64,000 bases of DNA from an uncultured Bacteroides sp. (GCA_902492205.1 CABUKU010000007.1:1-64000), one strand, 5' to 3'. Counted from the first letter of the stretch, positions 42,125-51,451 are shown. Notes: generated by a model not told the origin, from the sequence alone. Made by a program: numbers and translations.

Positions 42125-43579
42125 TTATTTGTTAACATTCAAAGTACCGATAGCTTTTTGCAGATAAACCTTTGTCAGTTTTACATCTATCTGTGCATCT
42201 ATTTTCTCGGAGTGTGCGGATAGCCATGCCGTATGAGCTTCCAGAACATTGCTTGGAGGAATTACGCCTTCTTCGAAACCGAGGTTTGCATAACGCAGGT
42301 TTTCGTTTGCTTTTTCCATATTCTTTTCTGCCATAATAAGCTTCTTGGATGCTTCGTTTACTTTGAATGCCGATTGGTTTACTTGTAATTCTATCTTTTC
42401 TTTGGCATCGGTAAATTGATATTGTGCAACACGCGCTTGTGCTTTAGCTGCCTTTACCTTATAAATACCTTCACCCCAATGCCAGATAGGAACTTTCAAC
42501 ATTACTCCCACATTCCACATTCCTTTGAATTTATTCTCAAAACTGTTGAATACAGACGGATTGGTCACCATATAGTTACCCATTAATGCCAAAGAGGGAA
42601 GATGCTCGGAACGGGTGAGGTTAACTTTCTGTTTATAAATGTCCGTAGCCAGTTCAAGACTTTGCAACTCGGGACGGTTGTTTAGTGCTGCATTCATATC
42701 TACTGCTGCGTTGGTAGCAGATTCAACTCCTAAGTCTTCTATATTTTCATCCGCTAATTGAATGGACGTATCAATCGGAAGCCCGCAAAGTTGGCAAAGA
42801 ACCATTTTAGACAAGCTTACTCCGTCATCTACTTTAGTCAATGTCATTTCTGCTTCGTTTACTTTTACTTTGACAGATAAACCATCGGCTTTGGTTGCTA
42901 CTCCTTCGGCAATCATTTTATCTATATCACTGTCCAGCTTTTGAAGTAATTTCAAATATCCTTCTGCCAGCTTCTTTTTATTTATTAAAGATATAACTTG
43001 CCAATAGGCTTGATCGGTATTCAGGATAACTTCTTGCAATTCCGTGTTATGCTGTGTTTCTGCGAGTTGTTCCGCATATTTGGTGATCTTGTTGTATGCT
43101 CTGATTTTACCACCCATGTATAATGGTTGGGTTAATGTGATTGCTCCGGCATAGATGTTCCGGGTGTCTGTGCGGAAATCATCAACAAGTTTGCCTCCAA
43201 CCTGATTTAATACTGGAGTAGTTTGTTCTGCTATTTTGTTGAGAATCGGTTCTAATAGTGGATTATCTGCTCCTATTTGCTGGATAAGTCCTCCGGTGAT
43301 AGTTCCGATATTTCCGATTGTACTCTTTTGTGCATCACTCAATAATGAAAACTCTTTCTGATTACGCATATAGGTTCCCATTGCCGAGAACTCGGGAAGA
43401 TAATTGGTAAAAGCTGCTTTCTTTTCGTAATGGGCAGCTTTCATTTTCTCTTTTGAAATCTGCAAACTTTTATTATTTGCAATGGCTAATGCTCGACAAC
43501 TATCTAAGCTGAGAATGCTTTGTGCATTCAGCATGATTGTAAAACCGAGTAACGCTGCAAAACTAAGTATTCTTTTCAT
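42125..43579 (-). CDS. TolC-family outer-membrane efflux protein
   Basis: The 484-residue protein has a signal peptide (cleavage near MLNAQ, residue 20) and two outer-membrane-efflux repeats made of long helices and short strands (LDSCRALAIANNKSLQISKEKMKAA at the start; YANLGFEEGVIPPSNVLEAHTAW near the end). It forms the outer-membrane exit duct of the efflux system. It is first in the operon. On the minus strand TGTCTTTG about 100 nt upstream is a weak -7 candidate. Confidence 0.92.
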   Translation of the reverse strand: MKRILSFAALLGFTIMLNAQSILSLDSCRALAIANNKSLQISKEKMKAAHYEKKAAFTNYLPEFSAMGTYMRNQKEFSLLSDAQKSTIGNIGTITGGLIQQIGADNPLLEPILNKIAEQTTPVLNQVGGKLVDDFRTDTRNIYAGAITLTQPLYMGGKIRAYNKITKYAEQLAETQHNTELQEVILNTDQAYWQVISLINKKKLAEGYLKLLQKLDSDIDKMIAEGVATKADGLSVKVKVNEAEMTLTKVDDGVSLSKMVLCQLCGLPIDTSIQLADENIEDLGVESATNAAVDMNAALNNRPELQSLELATDIYKQKVNLTRSEHLPSLALMGNYMVTNPSVFNSFENKFKGMWNVGVMLKVPIWHWGEGIYKVKAAKAQARVAQYQFTDAKEKIELQVNQSAFKVNEASKKLIMAEKNMEKANENLRYANLGFEEGVIPPSNVLEAHTAWLSAHSEKIDAQIDVKLTKVYLQKAIGTLNVNK

Positions 43580-43765
43580 TGCATCTTCTTATTATATAGG
43601 TACTATTTAGTGTTTGAAAAGTTAAAGCTGTTTTGTTCTTTACTTTATGCTTTTGCACATGATTCTTTATAATGTGCAAAGACAATAATTGCATAAACAA
43701 CAATGCAAAAATAGAATGATTCTATGAAATAACAAAATGATTTAATCTTTTTTACATTCCTCTCT

Positions 43766-44509
43766 TCACTCTATTCTTGATTGTATTTTACTCCATGTAT
43801 CGGTAATAAGAAAACTTTCTTCCATCTGGTTTATCATTTTCATGAATTTGCTGGTAGGGACGGCAAATGAAATAATATCTTTTTTGATACATTTTCGTGC
43901 AGAAAGATCGAACATACCGATAACAGCACGTCCTGTTCCTTGTCTTTCTTCCCGCCACGGGTGATAAATGATGCTGGTACAGCCTGCCCCGAAAGGTGAA
44001 ATTACAGCATCCTGTTCAGCCGAGTCGTAAGAAGCAAGCGTAAATAATCCTGCTATGACGTCTGCTGTTGCAAAGAAGAATACAGCAATCGGTTTGTCAT
44101 CTTCAGTGAGCTGGTCCCATCTTTTGAAGATTATGTAATCACCTTCGGCAGGTATGGGAGGAATCTTTTCAAGTAGCTCGCTTACAAGTTCGGGCGAGCT
44201 TTTATACCTTTCGCATATTTCATTTTCATTTCCGTGTGAAAGAAATTGCTCGAAGCGGGGACGGAATGTTTCTGAATATCCTAAATATCGTTTGCCACCG
44301 ATACAGCCGATAGAGTCAGAGTTAAAAGAAAGAGACTCCCCCTTTCTTACCCTGTTGAGTTGGGCAATGAGACAACGGTGTCCTTCTGGATGTTCTGCAA
44401 TAGCAATACCTTTATTATCATTCGCGTAATAAAAAGCAATGGGAAGCTCACTGTTATTGAAGTATTTCTTCCATAGATGAATGAAAAGTTCTTTTTTATC
44501 GGTATTCAT
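43766..44509 (-). CDS. DUF169 family protein
   Basis: The 247-residue cytoplasmic protein shows the DUF169 pattern: CIGGKRYLGY (about 73-82), FKRWDQLTEDDKPIAVFFFATADVIAGL split across 128-155, and a central SPFGAGCTSIIYHPWREE with conserved Cys. Members often occur near redox or metal genes; their biochemistry is poorly known. It is alone on its strand here, divergent from the lipoprotein gene at 44648. Confidence 0.82.
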   Translation of the reverse strand: MNTDKKELFIHLWKKYFNNSELPIAFYYANDNKGIAIAEHPEGHRCLIAQLNRVRKGESLSFNSDSIGCIGGKRYLGYSETFRPRFEQFLSHGNENEICERYKSSPELVSELLEKIPPIPAEGDYIIFKRWDQLTEDDKPIAVFFFATADVIAGLFTLASYDSAEQDAVISPFGAGCTSIIYHPWREERQGTGRAVIGMFDLSARKCIKKDIISFAVPTSKFMKMINQMEESFLITDTWSKIQSRIE

Positions 44510-44595
44510 GGTGTATTGTATTTAAAGGTAGTTCTACAAATTTAGTAAAAAAAGAACAAGAAGTATAAGATAGGCTTGTGAAAAATACTATATTA

Positions 44596-44627
44596 TTGAT
44601 AATTGAATAAATCTTATTTTAACTTTG
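44596..44627 (+). promoter_or_regulatory. Promoter of the lipoprotein gene at 44648
   Basis: TTG (44596-44598), a 21-nt spacer and TAACTTTG (44620-44627) fit the Bacteroides promoter pattern. Confidence 0.65.
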
Positions 44628-44647
44628 CAACCTTTTAAATACAAAAC

Positions 44648-45733
44648 ATGAGAGATATGCATAAAATGAAAATTACTTATTTCTTACTCGTGGCATTATT
44701 ATTAGGATGTGGCAATAAGAAGAATACAGGTTCGCAAACCGCTCTGTCGCCATCTGTGGAAATAGAACGGGATACTGTAGTGTCGGCGATAAATGATGAC
44801 TACGAACAATTCAAGTCATATTTTCCTGATTTAAAGTTAGGAAAAGATGGATTAAATGATAAGTTATTATTGCCTGAAAACAATATTACGAAAATTCTTT
44901 TTGATCAGAGTTTTACGGAAGAAGAAATGCAGGGAGGAGCTTATGAGAAAGTATATGGTGTAGCAAAGAAACTGGATTATAATGGGTATGATTTATATAT
45001 ATATTATCATGATTATTATACTCCTGAGATGGATGAATACGATGGACGCTGCTATGGAAATAATGTCATGGTCTTATTTAAAAATGGCAATCCGGTAATG
45101 AAAGATGGGGAACTCTATCAAATTCCGTTAAGTGCCGATTGTGCAGGTGAGGGAGGTACTTCTACGTCCAATACTTATTTTAATAAGGATATGGTTATGA
45201 TAAGGACAGATTCTGTAGCAGAGAGCGAAAGCGCTACAGGATTTGGTACTCCGATTTGTTCCAAGACAGAAACTCATGTAAAGTTGAAAGTTGATGGAGA
45301 GCTTGATACTTTAGGGGTGATGCGGGCTGAGTTTTCTTCTCCTTTTTTTGATACTGAATATCTGCATAAAGAAGATTCTATCTATATGGCAATTGAGGAA
45401 AATAAGCGTTATCGGCTATGGTATCCGGAAGATAATGACGGTTACCGTTTGATTCTTTCTTGTTTCACTTATGAGACGTTTAATTGGTTTAATCCTAATG
45501 TAGACCTCTACTTCTATGTGGAAAGAGTAAATGGGAAGCTGGTTACTGTGTTTGTAAGTCGGGGAAATGATGGTGGTTTGCTCGATACTTACAGGGTAGG
45601 AGAGAGGCGGCAGAACAATCCTCCAAGCCCCGATTATTCTAAAAGGAACAAAGTACTGAAATGCCCTATAATAATTAAAACATCCGATGGAGATATTGAA
45701 CTTATGCCGGACGGAAAGTTTAGGAATATATAA
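44648..45733 (+). CDS. Lipoprotein of unknown function
   Basis: The 361-residue protein begins with a type II signal peptide and lipobox LLLGC (Cys about 21), followed by GNKKNTGSQ. The rest is rich in Asp, Tyr and Glu (YDLYIYYHDYYTPEMDEYDG; WYPEDNDGYRLIL) and looks like a beta-rich periplasmic or surface domain. I do not recognise the family. An internal ATG at 44666 would give a shorter, more usual signal peptide. Own promoter and own terminator make it monocistronic. Confidence 0.7.
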   Translation: MRDMHKMKITYFLLVALLLGCGNKKNTGSQTALSPSVEIERDTVVSAINDDYEQFKSYFPDLKLGKDGLNDKLLLPENNITKILFDQSFTEEEMQGGAYEKVYGVAKKLDYNGYDLYIYYHDYYTPEMDEYDGRCYGNNVMVLFKNGNPVMKDGELYQIPLSADCAGEGGTSTSNTYFNKDMVMIRTDSVAESESATGFGTPICSKTETHVKLKVDGELDTLGVMRAEFSSPFFDTEYLHKEDSIYMAIEENKRYRLWYPEDNDGYRLILSCFTYETFNWFNPNVDLYFYVERVNGKLVTVFVSRGNDGGLLDTYRVGERRQNNPPSPDYSKRNKVLKCPIIIKTSDGDIELMPDGKFRNI

Positions 45734-45738
45734 ATAAA

Positions 45739-45766
45739 AAGGGATGTATTTGCCAGTACATCCCTT
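45739..45766. terminator. Bidirectional terminator between two convergent genes
   Basis: AAGGGATGTA (45739-45748) and TACATCCCTT (45757-45766) pair perfectly around an 8-nt loop, with A-rich and T-rich flanks. Confidence 0.85.
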
Positions 45767-45786
45767 CTTTATTATAAATGCGGTTG

Positions 45787-46662
45787 TTATTCCAATGTAA
45801 ATTGTCCGGAACCGATTCTTGTTCCGTCAGCGAAAATATCCACCCGGTACTTACCTGCATATAAGAATTCATTCACATCCCAATATACAGTAACTGCTTG
45901 TTCTTCACCCGTATATTCTATGTATTTTTTGATAGAATAAGTAAGGTTGCGGTTTTCGTAGGGGAAAGTAGCAGATGCATTCTTTGTCAATACATCATTA
46001 TCGGGTTTCAGGATACGGACATATAAAGTGCGTTCGCCTGTTGGGGCGGTAATATTTTTCACGATGGTGAAGCCGATAGCCAGTTTTACTACATCTTTTA
46101 CTTTTTTGGCTTTCTTGTCGCGTTTATTTTTAGCTTCTATCCACACATTGGTAGCATCGAGTTGCGAGGCAAGTTCCACTTTTTCGTTCAGATTCTTTTT
46201 TTCTTCTGATAAATTACTGATTCGGCGTGTTGCTTCACTATACTTTTGCTTCACTTCTTTATTTTCCGTAGTAAGTGCTTGGTTTAACCTGTGTAGTGAG
46301 TCGATCTGTGCAACATAACTTTTCAGGACGGCTCTCACGGTTTTCAGCTCTTTCTTCAAACGGGCAATTTCGCTTGCGTTGGTAACTTTTACGGTGCGGA
46401 GTTCTTCCAATAAACGTTGGGTTTTTATCTTTTCACTTTCCAATTCCTTGATTAAAGAGTCATTGGTTATGGTGAATTGCAACTCATCATATTGCTTGGC
46501 AAAGCCCGAATATTCGTTCTCCATTTCTTCCTTGTCCAACTCAAAAAGTTGCGCCATTTCCGTGTTTGCCTTCTTCTGTTGCAGGAAGAAGAAAAGGAAA
46601 ACACCAGTTGTTATAATGAGAATAACAATAGCTACGGTAGTCCAGGTTTTCTTTTTATCCAT
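45787..46662 (-). CDS. Membrane-anchored coiled-coil protein of unknown function
   Basis: The 291-residue protein has one N-terminal helix (about 7-27), a long coiled coil (about 35-165, with repeated Leu and Lys/Glu heptads such as LRTVKVTNASEIARLKKELK) and a C-terminal beta-rich domain (about 190-291: RTLYVRILKPDNDVL, EQAVTVYWDVNEFL, KYRVDIFADGTRIGSGQFTLE). The C-terminus should sit in the periplasm. The function is not known to me. It is alone between a shared terminator and the divergent mdh. Confidence 0.72.
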   Translation of the reverse strand: MDKKKTWTTVAIVILIITTGVFLFFFLQQKKANTEMAQLFELDKEEMENEYSGFAKQYDELQFTITNDSLIKELESEKIKTQRLLEELRTVKVTNASEIARLKKELKTVRAVLKSYVAQIDSLHRLNQALTTENKEVKQKYSEATRRISNLSEEKKNLNEKVELASQLDATNVWIEAKNKRDKKAKKVKDVVKLAIGFTIVKNITAPTGERTLYVRILKPDNDVLTKNASATFPYENRNLTYSIKKYIEYTGEEQAVTVYWDVNEFLYAGKYRVDIFADGTRIGSGQFTLE

Positions 46663-46835
46663 ATTATATATATGTTAAAGTCGGTTGTTGATTACATACC
46701 ATAAATTGCGGCAAAAGTAATGCTTTTTAAGTGGATAAACAAGAAATAACCGATACATTAGTATATTAGTGGAATAGTGAATTATTATTAACGAAAATTA
46801 TTATGGAAATTTTTCTTTAATACAGAATTACGTTG

Positions 46836-46843
46836 TAAATTTG
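46836..46843 (+). promoter_or_regulatory. Candidate -7 element of mdh
   Basis: TAAATTTG matches TAnnTTTG and lies 50 nt upstream of the mdh start, leaving an A-rich leader. Confidence 0.6.
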
Positions 46844-46893
46844 CGGTCACTAAAACGAGAAAAGAATTTTATCAACTTTTAAAAATAAATATT

Positions 46894-47835
46894 ATGTCAA
46901 AAGTAACCGTAGTAGGCGCAGGTAACGTAGGAGCTACATGTGCGAATGTACTTGCTTTCAATGAAGTAGCAGACGAAGTAGTAATGCTTGACGTGAAGGA
47001 AGGTGTTTCCGAAGGTAAAGCAATGGATATGATGCAAACAGCTCAATTGCTTGGTTTTGATACCACAATTGTAGGTTGCACAAACGATTATGAAAAAACT
47101 GCTAATTCAGACGTAGTTGTTATTACTTCAGGTATTCCTCGCAAGCCGGGTATGACTCGTGAAGAGTTGATCGGTGTTAACGCAGGTATCGTTAAGTCAG
47201 TAGCTCAAAACATCTTGAAATATTCTCCAAACGCAATTTTGGTTGTTATCTCTAATCCGATGGATACAATGACTTATCTTTCATTGAAGTCTTTAGGCTT
47301 GCCTAAGAACAGAATCATCGGTATGGGTGGTGCTTTGGACAGTTCACGTTTCAAATACTTCTTGTCACAAGCTATCGGCTGTAACGCTAACGAAGTAGAA
47401 GGTATGGTAATCGGCGGACACGGTGATACTACTATGATTCCTTTGACTCGTTTTGCTACATACAAAGGCATGCCTGTAACTAACTTCATTTCAGAAGAAA
47501 AATTGAACGAAGTTGCTGCTGCTACTATGGTAGGTGGTGCTACTTTGACTAAACTTCTTGGAACTTCTGCATGGTATGCACCGGGAGCTGCCGGAGCATT
47601 CGTTGTTGAATCTATCCTTCACGACCAAAAGAAGATGATTCCTTGTTCAGTTTATTTGGAAGGAGAATACGGAGAATCAGATCTTTGTATCGGTGTTCCT
47701 GTAATCCTTGGCAAGAACGGTATCGAAAGAATCGTTGAACTTGAACTTAATGCTGACGAAAAAGCTAAGTTTGCTGCAAGCGCAAAAGCTGTTCACGGAA
47801 CAAACGCTGCATTGAAAGAAGTAGGTGCTTTATAA
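46894..47835 (+). CDS. mdh: Malate dehydrogenase
   Basis: The 313-residue LDH-like enzyme has the NAD-binding GAGNVGATCANVLA (about 7-20), substrate Arg in IPRKPGMTREEL, NPMDTMTYL and the catalytic His in GGHGDTTMIPLTR (about 175). It interconverts malate and oxaloacetate on the reductive branch that leads to fumarate and succinate in Bacteroides. Codon choice is strongly biased, as expected of a highly expressed gene. It has its own promoter and terminator. Confidence 0.96.
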   Translation: MSKVTVVGAGNVGATCANVLAFNEVADEVVMLDVKEGVSEGKAMDMMQTAQLLGFDTTIVGCTNDYEKTANSDVVVITSGIPRKPGMTREELIGVNAGIVKSVAQNILKYSPNAILVVISNPMDTMTYLSLKSLGLPKNRIIGMGGALDSSRFKYFLSQAIGCNANEVEGMVIGGHGDTTMIPLTRFATYKGMPVTNFISEEKLNEVAAATMVGGATLTKLLGTSAWYAPGAAGAFVVESILHDQKKMIPCSVYLEGEYGESDLCIGVPVILGKNGIERIVELELNADEKAKFAASAKAVHGTNAALKEVGAL

Positions 47836-47861
47836 TTTATAGCATTACATAAATTCTTCAG

Positions 47862-47892
47862 AAAGGACGGTTTAATTGAACCGTCCTTTTTT
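47862..47892 (+). terminator. Terminator of mdh
   Basis: AAAGGACGGTT and AACCGTCCTTT pair around a short loop and the plus strand continues with TTTTTG: a standard intrinsic terminator. Confidence 0.92.
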
Positions 47893-47962
47893 GTATTCTT
47901 TGTCGTGAACATCTTATCAAACAAAATGTTACCTTTACATTCAGAACTTAACGCGGTAAAGT

Positions 47963-48883
47963 ATGAACATCAAGTTGTTTTTAGTTTTTGTGTTTGCCGG
48001 AATGTGTAATATGATAATGGCTCAGAATATGAAGAAACTAACACCCGAGGAAGAAAGGGTTATTGTAAATAAAGGTACGGAACGACCTTTTACGGGAAAA
48101 TATTATGATTTTAAAGAAGACGGTACGTATCTTTGCAAGCGTTGCGGCGCGCCGTTGTATCGCTCATCGGATAAATTCGATTCCGGTTGCGGATGGCCGA
48201 GCTTTGACGATGAGATAAAAGGAGCGGTGAAACGTGTTCCCGATGCCGATGGCAGACGAACCGAAATTGTTTGTGCCAAGTGCGGCGCCCATTTGGGACA
48301 CGTATTTGCGGGAGAGGGTTTTACTCCCAAGAATACCCGCCATTGTGTAAATTCCATATCACTTGAATTTATGAATAAAGACGAAGAGCAAAAGAAAGAA
48401 AAAACAGAATCCGCCATTTTTGCGGGAGGTTGTTTTTGGGGAGTGGAGCACATGATGCAACAGCTTCCCGGAGTGTTATCCGTAGAATCCGGCTACATAG
48501 GCGGCAAGGTGGATAATCCTACCTATGAACAAGTTTATACAGACAGGACAGGCCATGCCGAAGCGGTAAGAGTGATATTTGATCCATCGAAGGTGTCGTA
48601 TGAAACACTGGCTAAACGTTTCTTTGAAATCCATGATCCCGAACAAACCGATGGTCAGGGTCCCGATTTGGGTAACCGCTACCGTTCCGAAATATTCTAT
48701 ACCACTCCCGAACAGAAGGAAGTGGCAGAGAAACTGATCGGGATATTAAAGCAAAAGGGTTATAAGGTAGCTACGAAGTTAACCCCTGCTACAACTTTCT
48801 GGCCTGCCGAAAACTATCATCAAGATTATTATGACCGCAAGGGGACAGAACCCTATTGCCACCGTTATACAAAAAGGTTTTAA
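47963..48883 (+). CDS. Exported MsrB-MsrA fusion methionine sulfoxide reductase
   Basis: The 306-residue protein has a signal peptide (residues 1-21, ending MAQN), an MsrB domain first (about 25-137: zinc Cys 58, 61, 104, 107; catalytic Cys128 in TRHCVNSISLEF) and an MsrA domain second (about 150-306: catalytic Cys157 in AGGCFWGVE). It repairs both R and S forms of methionine sulfoxide in exported proteins. The order is the reverse of many MsrA-MsrB fusions. A GAAAGC repeat starts right after the stop codon. Confidence 0.93.
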   Translation: MNIKLFLVFVFAGMCNMIMAQNMKKLTPEEERVIVNKGTERPFTGKYYDFKEDGTYLCKRCGAPLYRSSDKFDSGCGWPSFDDEIKGAVKRVPDADGRRTEIVCAKCGAHLGHVFAGEGFTPKNTRHCVNSISLEFMNKDEEQKKEKTESAIFAGGCFWGVEHMMQQLPGVLSVESGYIGGKVDNPTYEQVYTDRTGHAEAVRVIFDPSKVSYETLAKRFFEIHDPEQTDGQGPDLGNRYRSEIFYTTPEQKEVAEKLIGILKQKGYKVATKLTPATTFWPAENYHQDYYDRKGTEPYCHRYTKRF

Positions 48884-48889
48884 TCCTGC

Positions 48890-48997
48890 TTTCAGTGCTT
48901 TCATGGGTTTCTGAAAGCACTTGCAGTAAAGCGAAAGCGATGAAAGCAGAGCGTAAATTTCTGCTTTCATCGCTTTCATTGCTTTCATATCGTGTGC
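48890..48997. repeat. GAAAGC-type palindromic repeat, copy 2
   Basis: Two hairpins in tandem: AGTGCTTTCA/TGAAAGCACT (48894-48903 with 48912-48921) and a perfect 18-bp stem 48933-48950 with 48960-48977 starting GAAAGCGATGAAAGC. The arrangement matches 12651-12757. It fills the gap between the convergent msrBA and beta-lactamase genes and may serve as their shared 3' structure. Confidence 0.8.
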
Positions 48998-49005
48998 TCT
49001 GCTTG

Positions 49006-49899
49006 CTACTGTGTTATATACCGATATACCACTTTGGATATATCTGCAATTATTTGTGCGGTGTTTTCGTTGCTTTCTTCCGAATCTTTAACGAATACGG
49101 CAATAGAATATCTTTGTCCGTCGGGTAGGGAAACAAAACCAATATCGTTTATTCCTATAAGCTGTCCTTTCTCGTTACGGTCTCCTGTTCCTGTTTTATG
49201 CCCGACAACGGCATTAGTCTCAAGCAAAGGTTTTACTAAACGGTCTTTTCCCGTCTCGCACTCTGTCATTGTGCGTTTAATAAATGAATGATAAGGTTCT
49301 GCAAGGATAGGGCGGGTTACAAAAATTTCCAGTAATTTGGCTGCATCGAGAGGGGAAGTCCAATTCTGATAGCATAGCTGAAAGTCCCGGTGCATATTGT
49401 TTTCTGTTGTGGTAATGGAAAAATCCTCAATACCCAAAGAACGTATGTAGCTGTCTGTTTCCTTTATACCCGCTATATTGTTAAAGAGAATATCGCAAGC
49501 GTTATTGTCACTCAGTTGTAGTGTATAAACCAGCAAATCTCCAATAGACATATCTATGTTTCCTTGTGGGTATTTGTCACGTAAAGGGCTGTATGTGTCG
49601 GCATGTAAATCTGTTTTCTTGATGTGCATGGAAGTTGTGAGAGGCAACTTGTTTTGTTCCAAGTGTTTGGCAACAGCTAAAGCTTGGTGAAACTTAAACA
49701 CACTCATCATAGGATAGCGGACATCATTGTTTAAAGTTACCGTATCTTTTCCGTTTATGATAACGGCTATCCCTACTTGCGCCTTTTTATTAGCTATTAT
49801 ATCTTTCAATTGTTGCTCTAATCCTTGTTTCACTTGTGCTGTGACAGGCAAAACTAAAGCGATAAAAGCTAAAATGATAATACTAAACCTCTTACTCAT
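49006..49899 (-). CDS. Class A2 beta-lactamase, CepA-like
   Basis: The 297-residue enzyme has a signal peptide (cleavage near PVTAQ, residue 22), the nucleophile Ser66 and Lys69 in MSVFKFH, SDN at 130-132, the omega-loop Glu in TENNMH (the E-N-x-M-H form of Bacteroidetes class A2 enzymes) and HKTGTGDRN near the C-terminus. It should hydrolyse cephalosporins in the periplasm, as CepA does in Bacteroides fragilis. The sequence is closer in style to CepA than to CblA as I recall them. The blaI/blaR1-like genes are 13 kb away and their operator is not repeated here. Confidence 0.92.
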   Translation of the reverse strand: MSKRFSIIILAFIALVLPVTAQVKQGLEQQLKDIIANKKAQVGIAVIINGKDTVTLNNDVRYPMMSVFKFHQALAVAKHLEQNKLPLTTSMHIKKTDLHADTYSPLRDKYPQGNIDMSIGDLLVYTLQLSDNNACDILFNNIAGIKETDSYIRSLGIEDFSITTTENNMHRDFQLCYQNWTSPLDAAKLLEIFVTRPILAEPYHSFIKRTMTECETGKDRLVKPLLETNAVVGHKTGTGDRNEKGQLIGINDIGFVSLPDGQRYSIAVFVKDSEESNENTAQIIADISKVVYRYITQ

Positions 49900-49944
49900 T
49901 GGATTAAATGGTTAAATTATTGATTTACTTTTTGATAGTACATA

Positions 49945-49952
49945 CAAAGATA
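49945..49952 (-). promoter_or_regulatory. Candidate -7 element of the beta-lactamase gene
   Basis: TATCTTTG reads on the minus strand about 46 nt upstream of the start codon. No strong -33 element is seen, which suggests modest constitutive expression. Confidence 0.55.
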
Positions 49953-50020
49953 CGAAAAAATATAATCATTATTTAGTGTAAATAGTGCAAACGCTTGATT
50001 GATTATTCTTTTTTATGCCT

Positions 50021-50126
50021 ATATTTTTAGTTCCTCACAACTATGCGGAAAGTTCCTCACAGTTATGAGAAGGTTTCCTCACGGCTGTGCGCAAACTTCC
50101 TCACAGTTGTGAGGAACTAAAAATAT
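50021..50126. repeat. Four-unit dyad array (CCTCAC family), copy 2
   Basis: The array matches 12861-12960 at 98 of 100 positions. Here the outer ends are perfect 22-bp inverted repeats (50021-50042 and 50105-50126, beginning ATATTTTTAGTTCC), whereas the right outer end at 12 kb is broken. Units begin at 50031, 50053, 50075 and 50097 (22-bp period). Confidence 0.9.
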
Positions 50127-50235
50127 GCTCTTGTTTCAGAAAGTTTATACTGTTTAATTATCTATTGAAAAGGTTAGGAGCATGTTATTTTCTGTATTAA
50201 TTTTCAAGAGGAAAGAATGGATATTATAAAAAAAA

Positions 50236-50341
50236 TGAAAGCGATGAAAGCACCGGAAAGCAGTTATTTGAGGTTTGCTTTCATAGCTTTCGCCTATGCA
50301 CACCGGGTTTCAGCACTTGCCGGAAGCACTGAAAGCAGGAA
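50236..50341. repeat. GAAAGC-type palindromic repeat, variant copy
   Basis: ATGAAAGCGATGAAAGCA faces TGCTTTCATAGCTTTCGC about 40 nt later, followed by CAGCACTTGCCGGAAGC and ACTGAAAGCAGG. It is a diverged relative of the 12.7- and 48.9-kb repeats, lying just downstream of nadK. With the dyad array it accounts for most of the 479-bp gap 49900-50378. Confidence 0.65.
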
Positions 50342-50378
50342 ATGAATTTATTTGTAATGGCAGTGATTAGGGAGAAAA

Positions 50379-51251
50379 TCAGATACGTTTGTCCGCTCCC
50401 CACATCATTTTTGTTCTCAGCGTATCAAAGAAGATGTGATCGAAACGCTTCACTACTTTGATGGAATAGTCGGCTTTGCGTATAATCAAATGACTTCCTT
50501 CGTTGCATGATTCGCTCCGTCCGTCAATGGCTACAAGGAAATTATGACTGCGGCTCTCCACTTCCAGTTTGATTTCCCAATCGTCCCGGATCACAATGGG
50601 GCGCACGTTGAGGCTGTGGGGAGCAACCGGAGTAATGGCTACCGTTGCCGAATGGGGCACAATGATAGGTCCTCCCACACTTAGCGAATAAGCTGTGGAA
50701 CCTGTTGGAGTGGCAATTACCAATCCGTCCGCCTGATAAGTGGTAAGATAGGCGCCATTAATATAGGTATGCACGGCAATCATGGAAGAACTGTCGCGTT
50801 TCAACACGGCAATATCATTCAGTGCATAAGGGTAACCTTTCAAGGGTTGTCCGTCACAGGCAATATTTAATACGCTTCTTTCCTCTACCCGGTACTTCAA
50901 TTCGTGTATTTCTTTGAAAGTAGCCTCCATTTCCGCTGGCGACACATCGGCAAGGAAACCAAGCCGTCCGGTGTTAATTCCCAGAATAGGTATATTTTTG
51001 TTTCCCACCCGGCTGGCAGCTTTAAGGAATGTACCGTCGCCGCCTACACTGATAACCATATCGGCATCAAAGTTGGAGTGATCGAAAAGTCCGTTCACTT
51101 CAATGTGCATATGCAGGTCTTTAGTTAGAAAATTATAGAATTCCCTGCAGAGATATAGCTCGTCTTTGTACTCTTTCAGGATGGAAAACAGAGTTTCTAC
51201 ATGCGTGGATTTCTTGGCTTGGTAGGTATTTCCAAATATAGCGAATTTCAT
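50379..51251 (-). CDS. nadK: NAD kinase
   Basis: The 290-residue protein has the ATP-NAD kinase motif VGGDGTFLKAA (about 72-82), GINTGRLGFLAD, the NE/D-type YALNDIAV and GSTAYSLSVGGP. It phosphorylates NAD to NADP in the cytoplasm. It is a single gene, divergent from pdxJ. Confidence 0.96.
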   Translation of the reverse strand: MKFAIFGNTYQAKKSTHVETLFSILKEYKDELYLCREFYNFLTKDLHMHIEVNGLFDHSNFDADMVISVGGDGTFLKAASRVGNKNIPILGINTGRLGFLADVSPAEMEATFKEIHELKYRVEERSVLNIACDGQPLKGYPYALNDIAVLKRDSSSMIAVHTYINGAYLTTYQADGLVIATPTGSTAYSLSVGGPIIVPHSATVAITPVAPHSLNVRPIVIRDDWEIKLEVESRSHNFLVAIDGRSESCNEGSHLIIRKADYSIKVVKRFDHIFFDTLRTKMMWGADKRI

Positions 51252-51443
51252 CTTTTATACTATTAAAGGAATTAAATATCAGAATCTTTTAGGAACAAAT
51301 GTCTTAGATTTAACTAAATCGTATTACTTTTGCACTTCAGTATGATTAGTGCAAATGTGGGAATTTTTTTTTGTTGGCAAGCAATTTTATTTATAAAAGT
51401 TCAAAACAACATTTAATTTCCTTTTGTTTAGAAGTTTAATTTG

Positions 51444-51451
51444 TAAATTTG
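51444..51451 (+). promoter_or_regulatory. Candidate promoter of pdxJ
   Basis: TAAATTTG matches TAnnTTTG, with TTTG 17 nt before it (51423-51426). It lies inside the longest open frame, so translation must begin downstream, at ATG 51478. Confidence 0.55.

Noticed and set aside
49006..49899. Control of the beta-lactamase gene by the BlaI/BlaR1-like pair at 33.9-36.4 kb
   Set aside because: No TACGA-n5-TCGTA dyad is seen upstream of the beta-lactamase gene, and the regulator operon has its own target gene.
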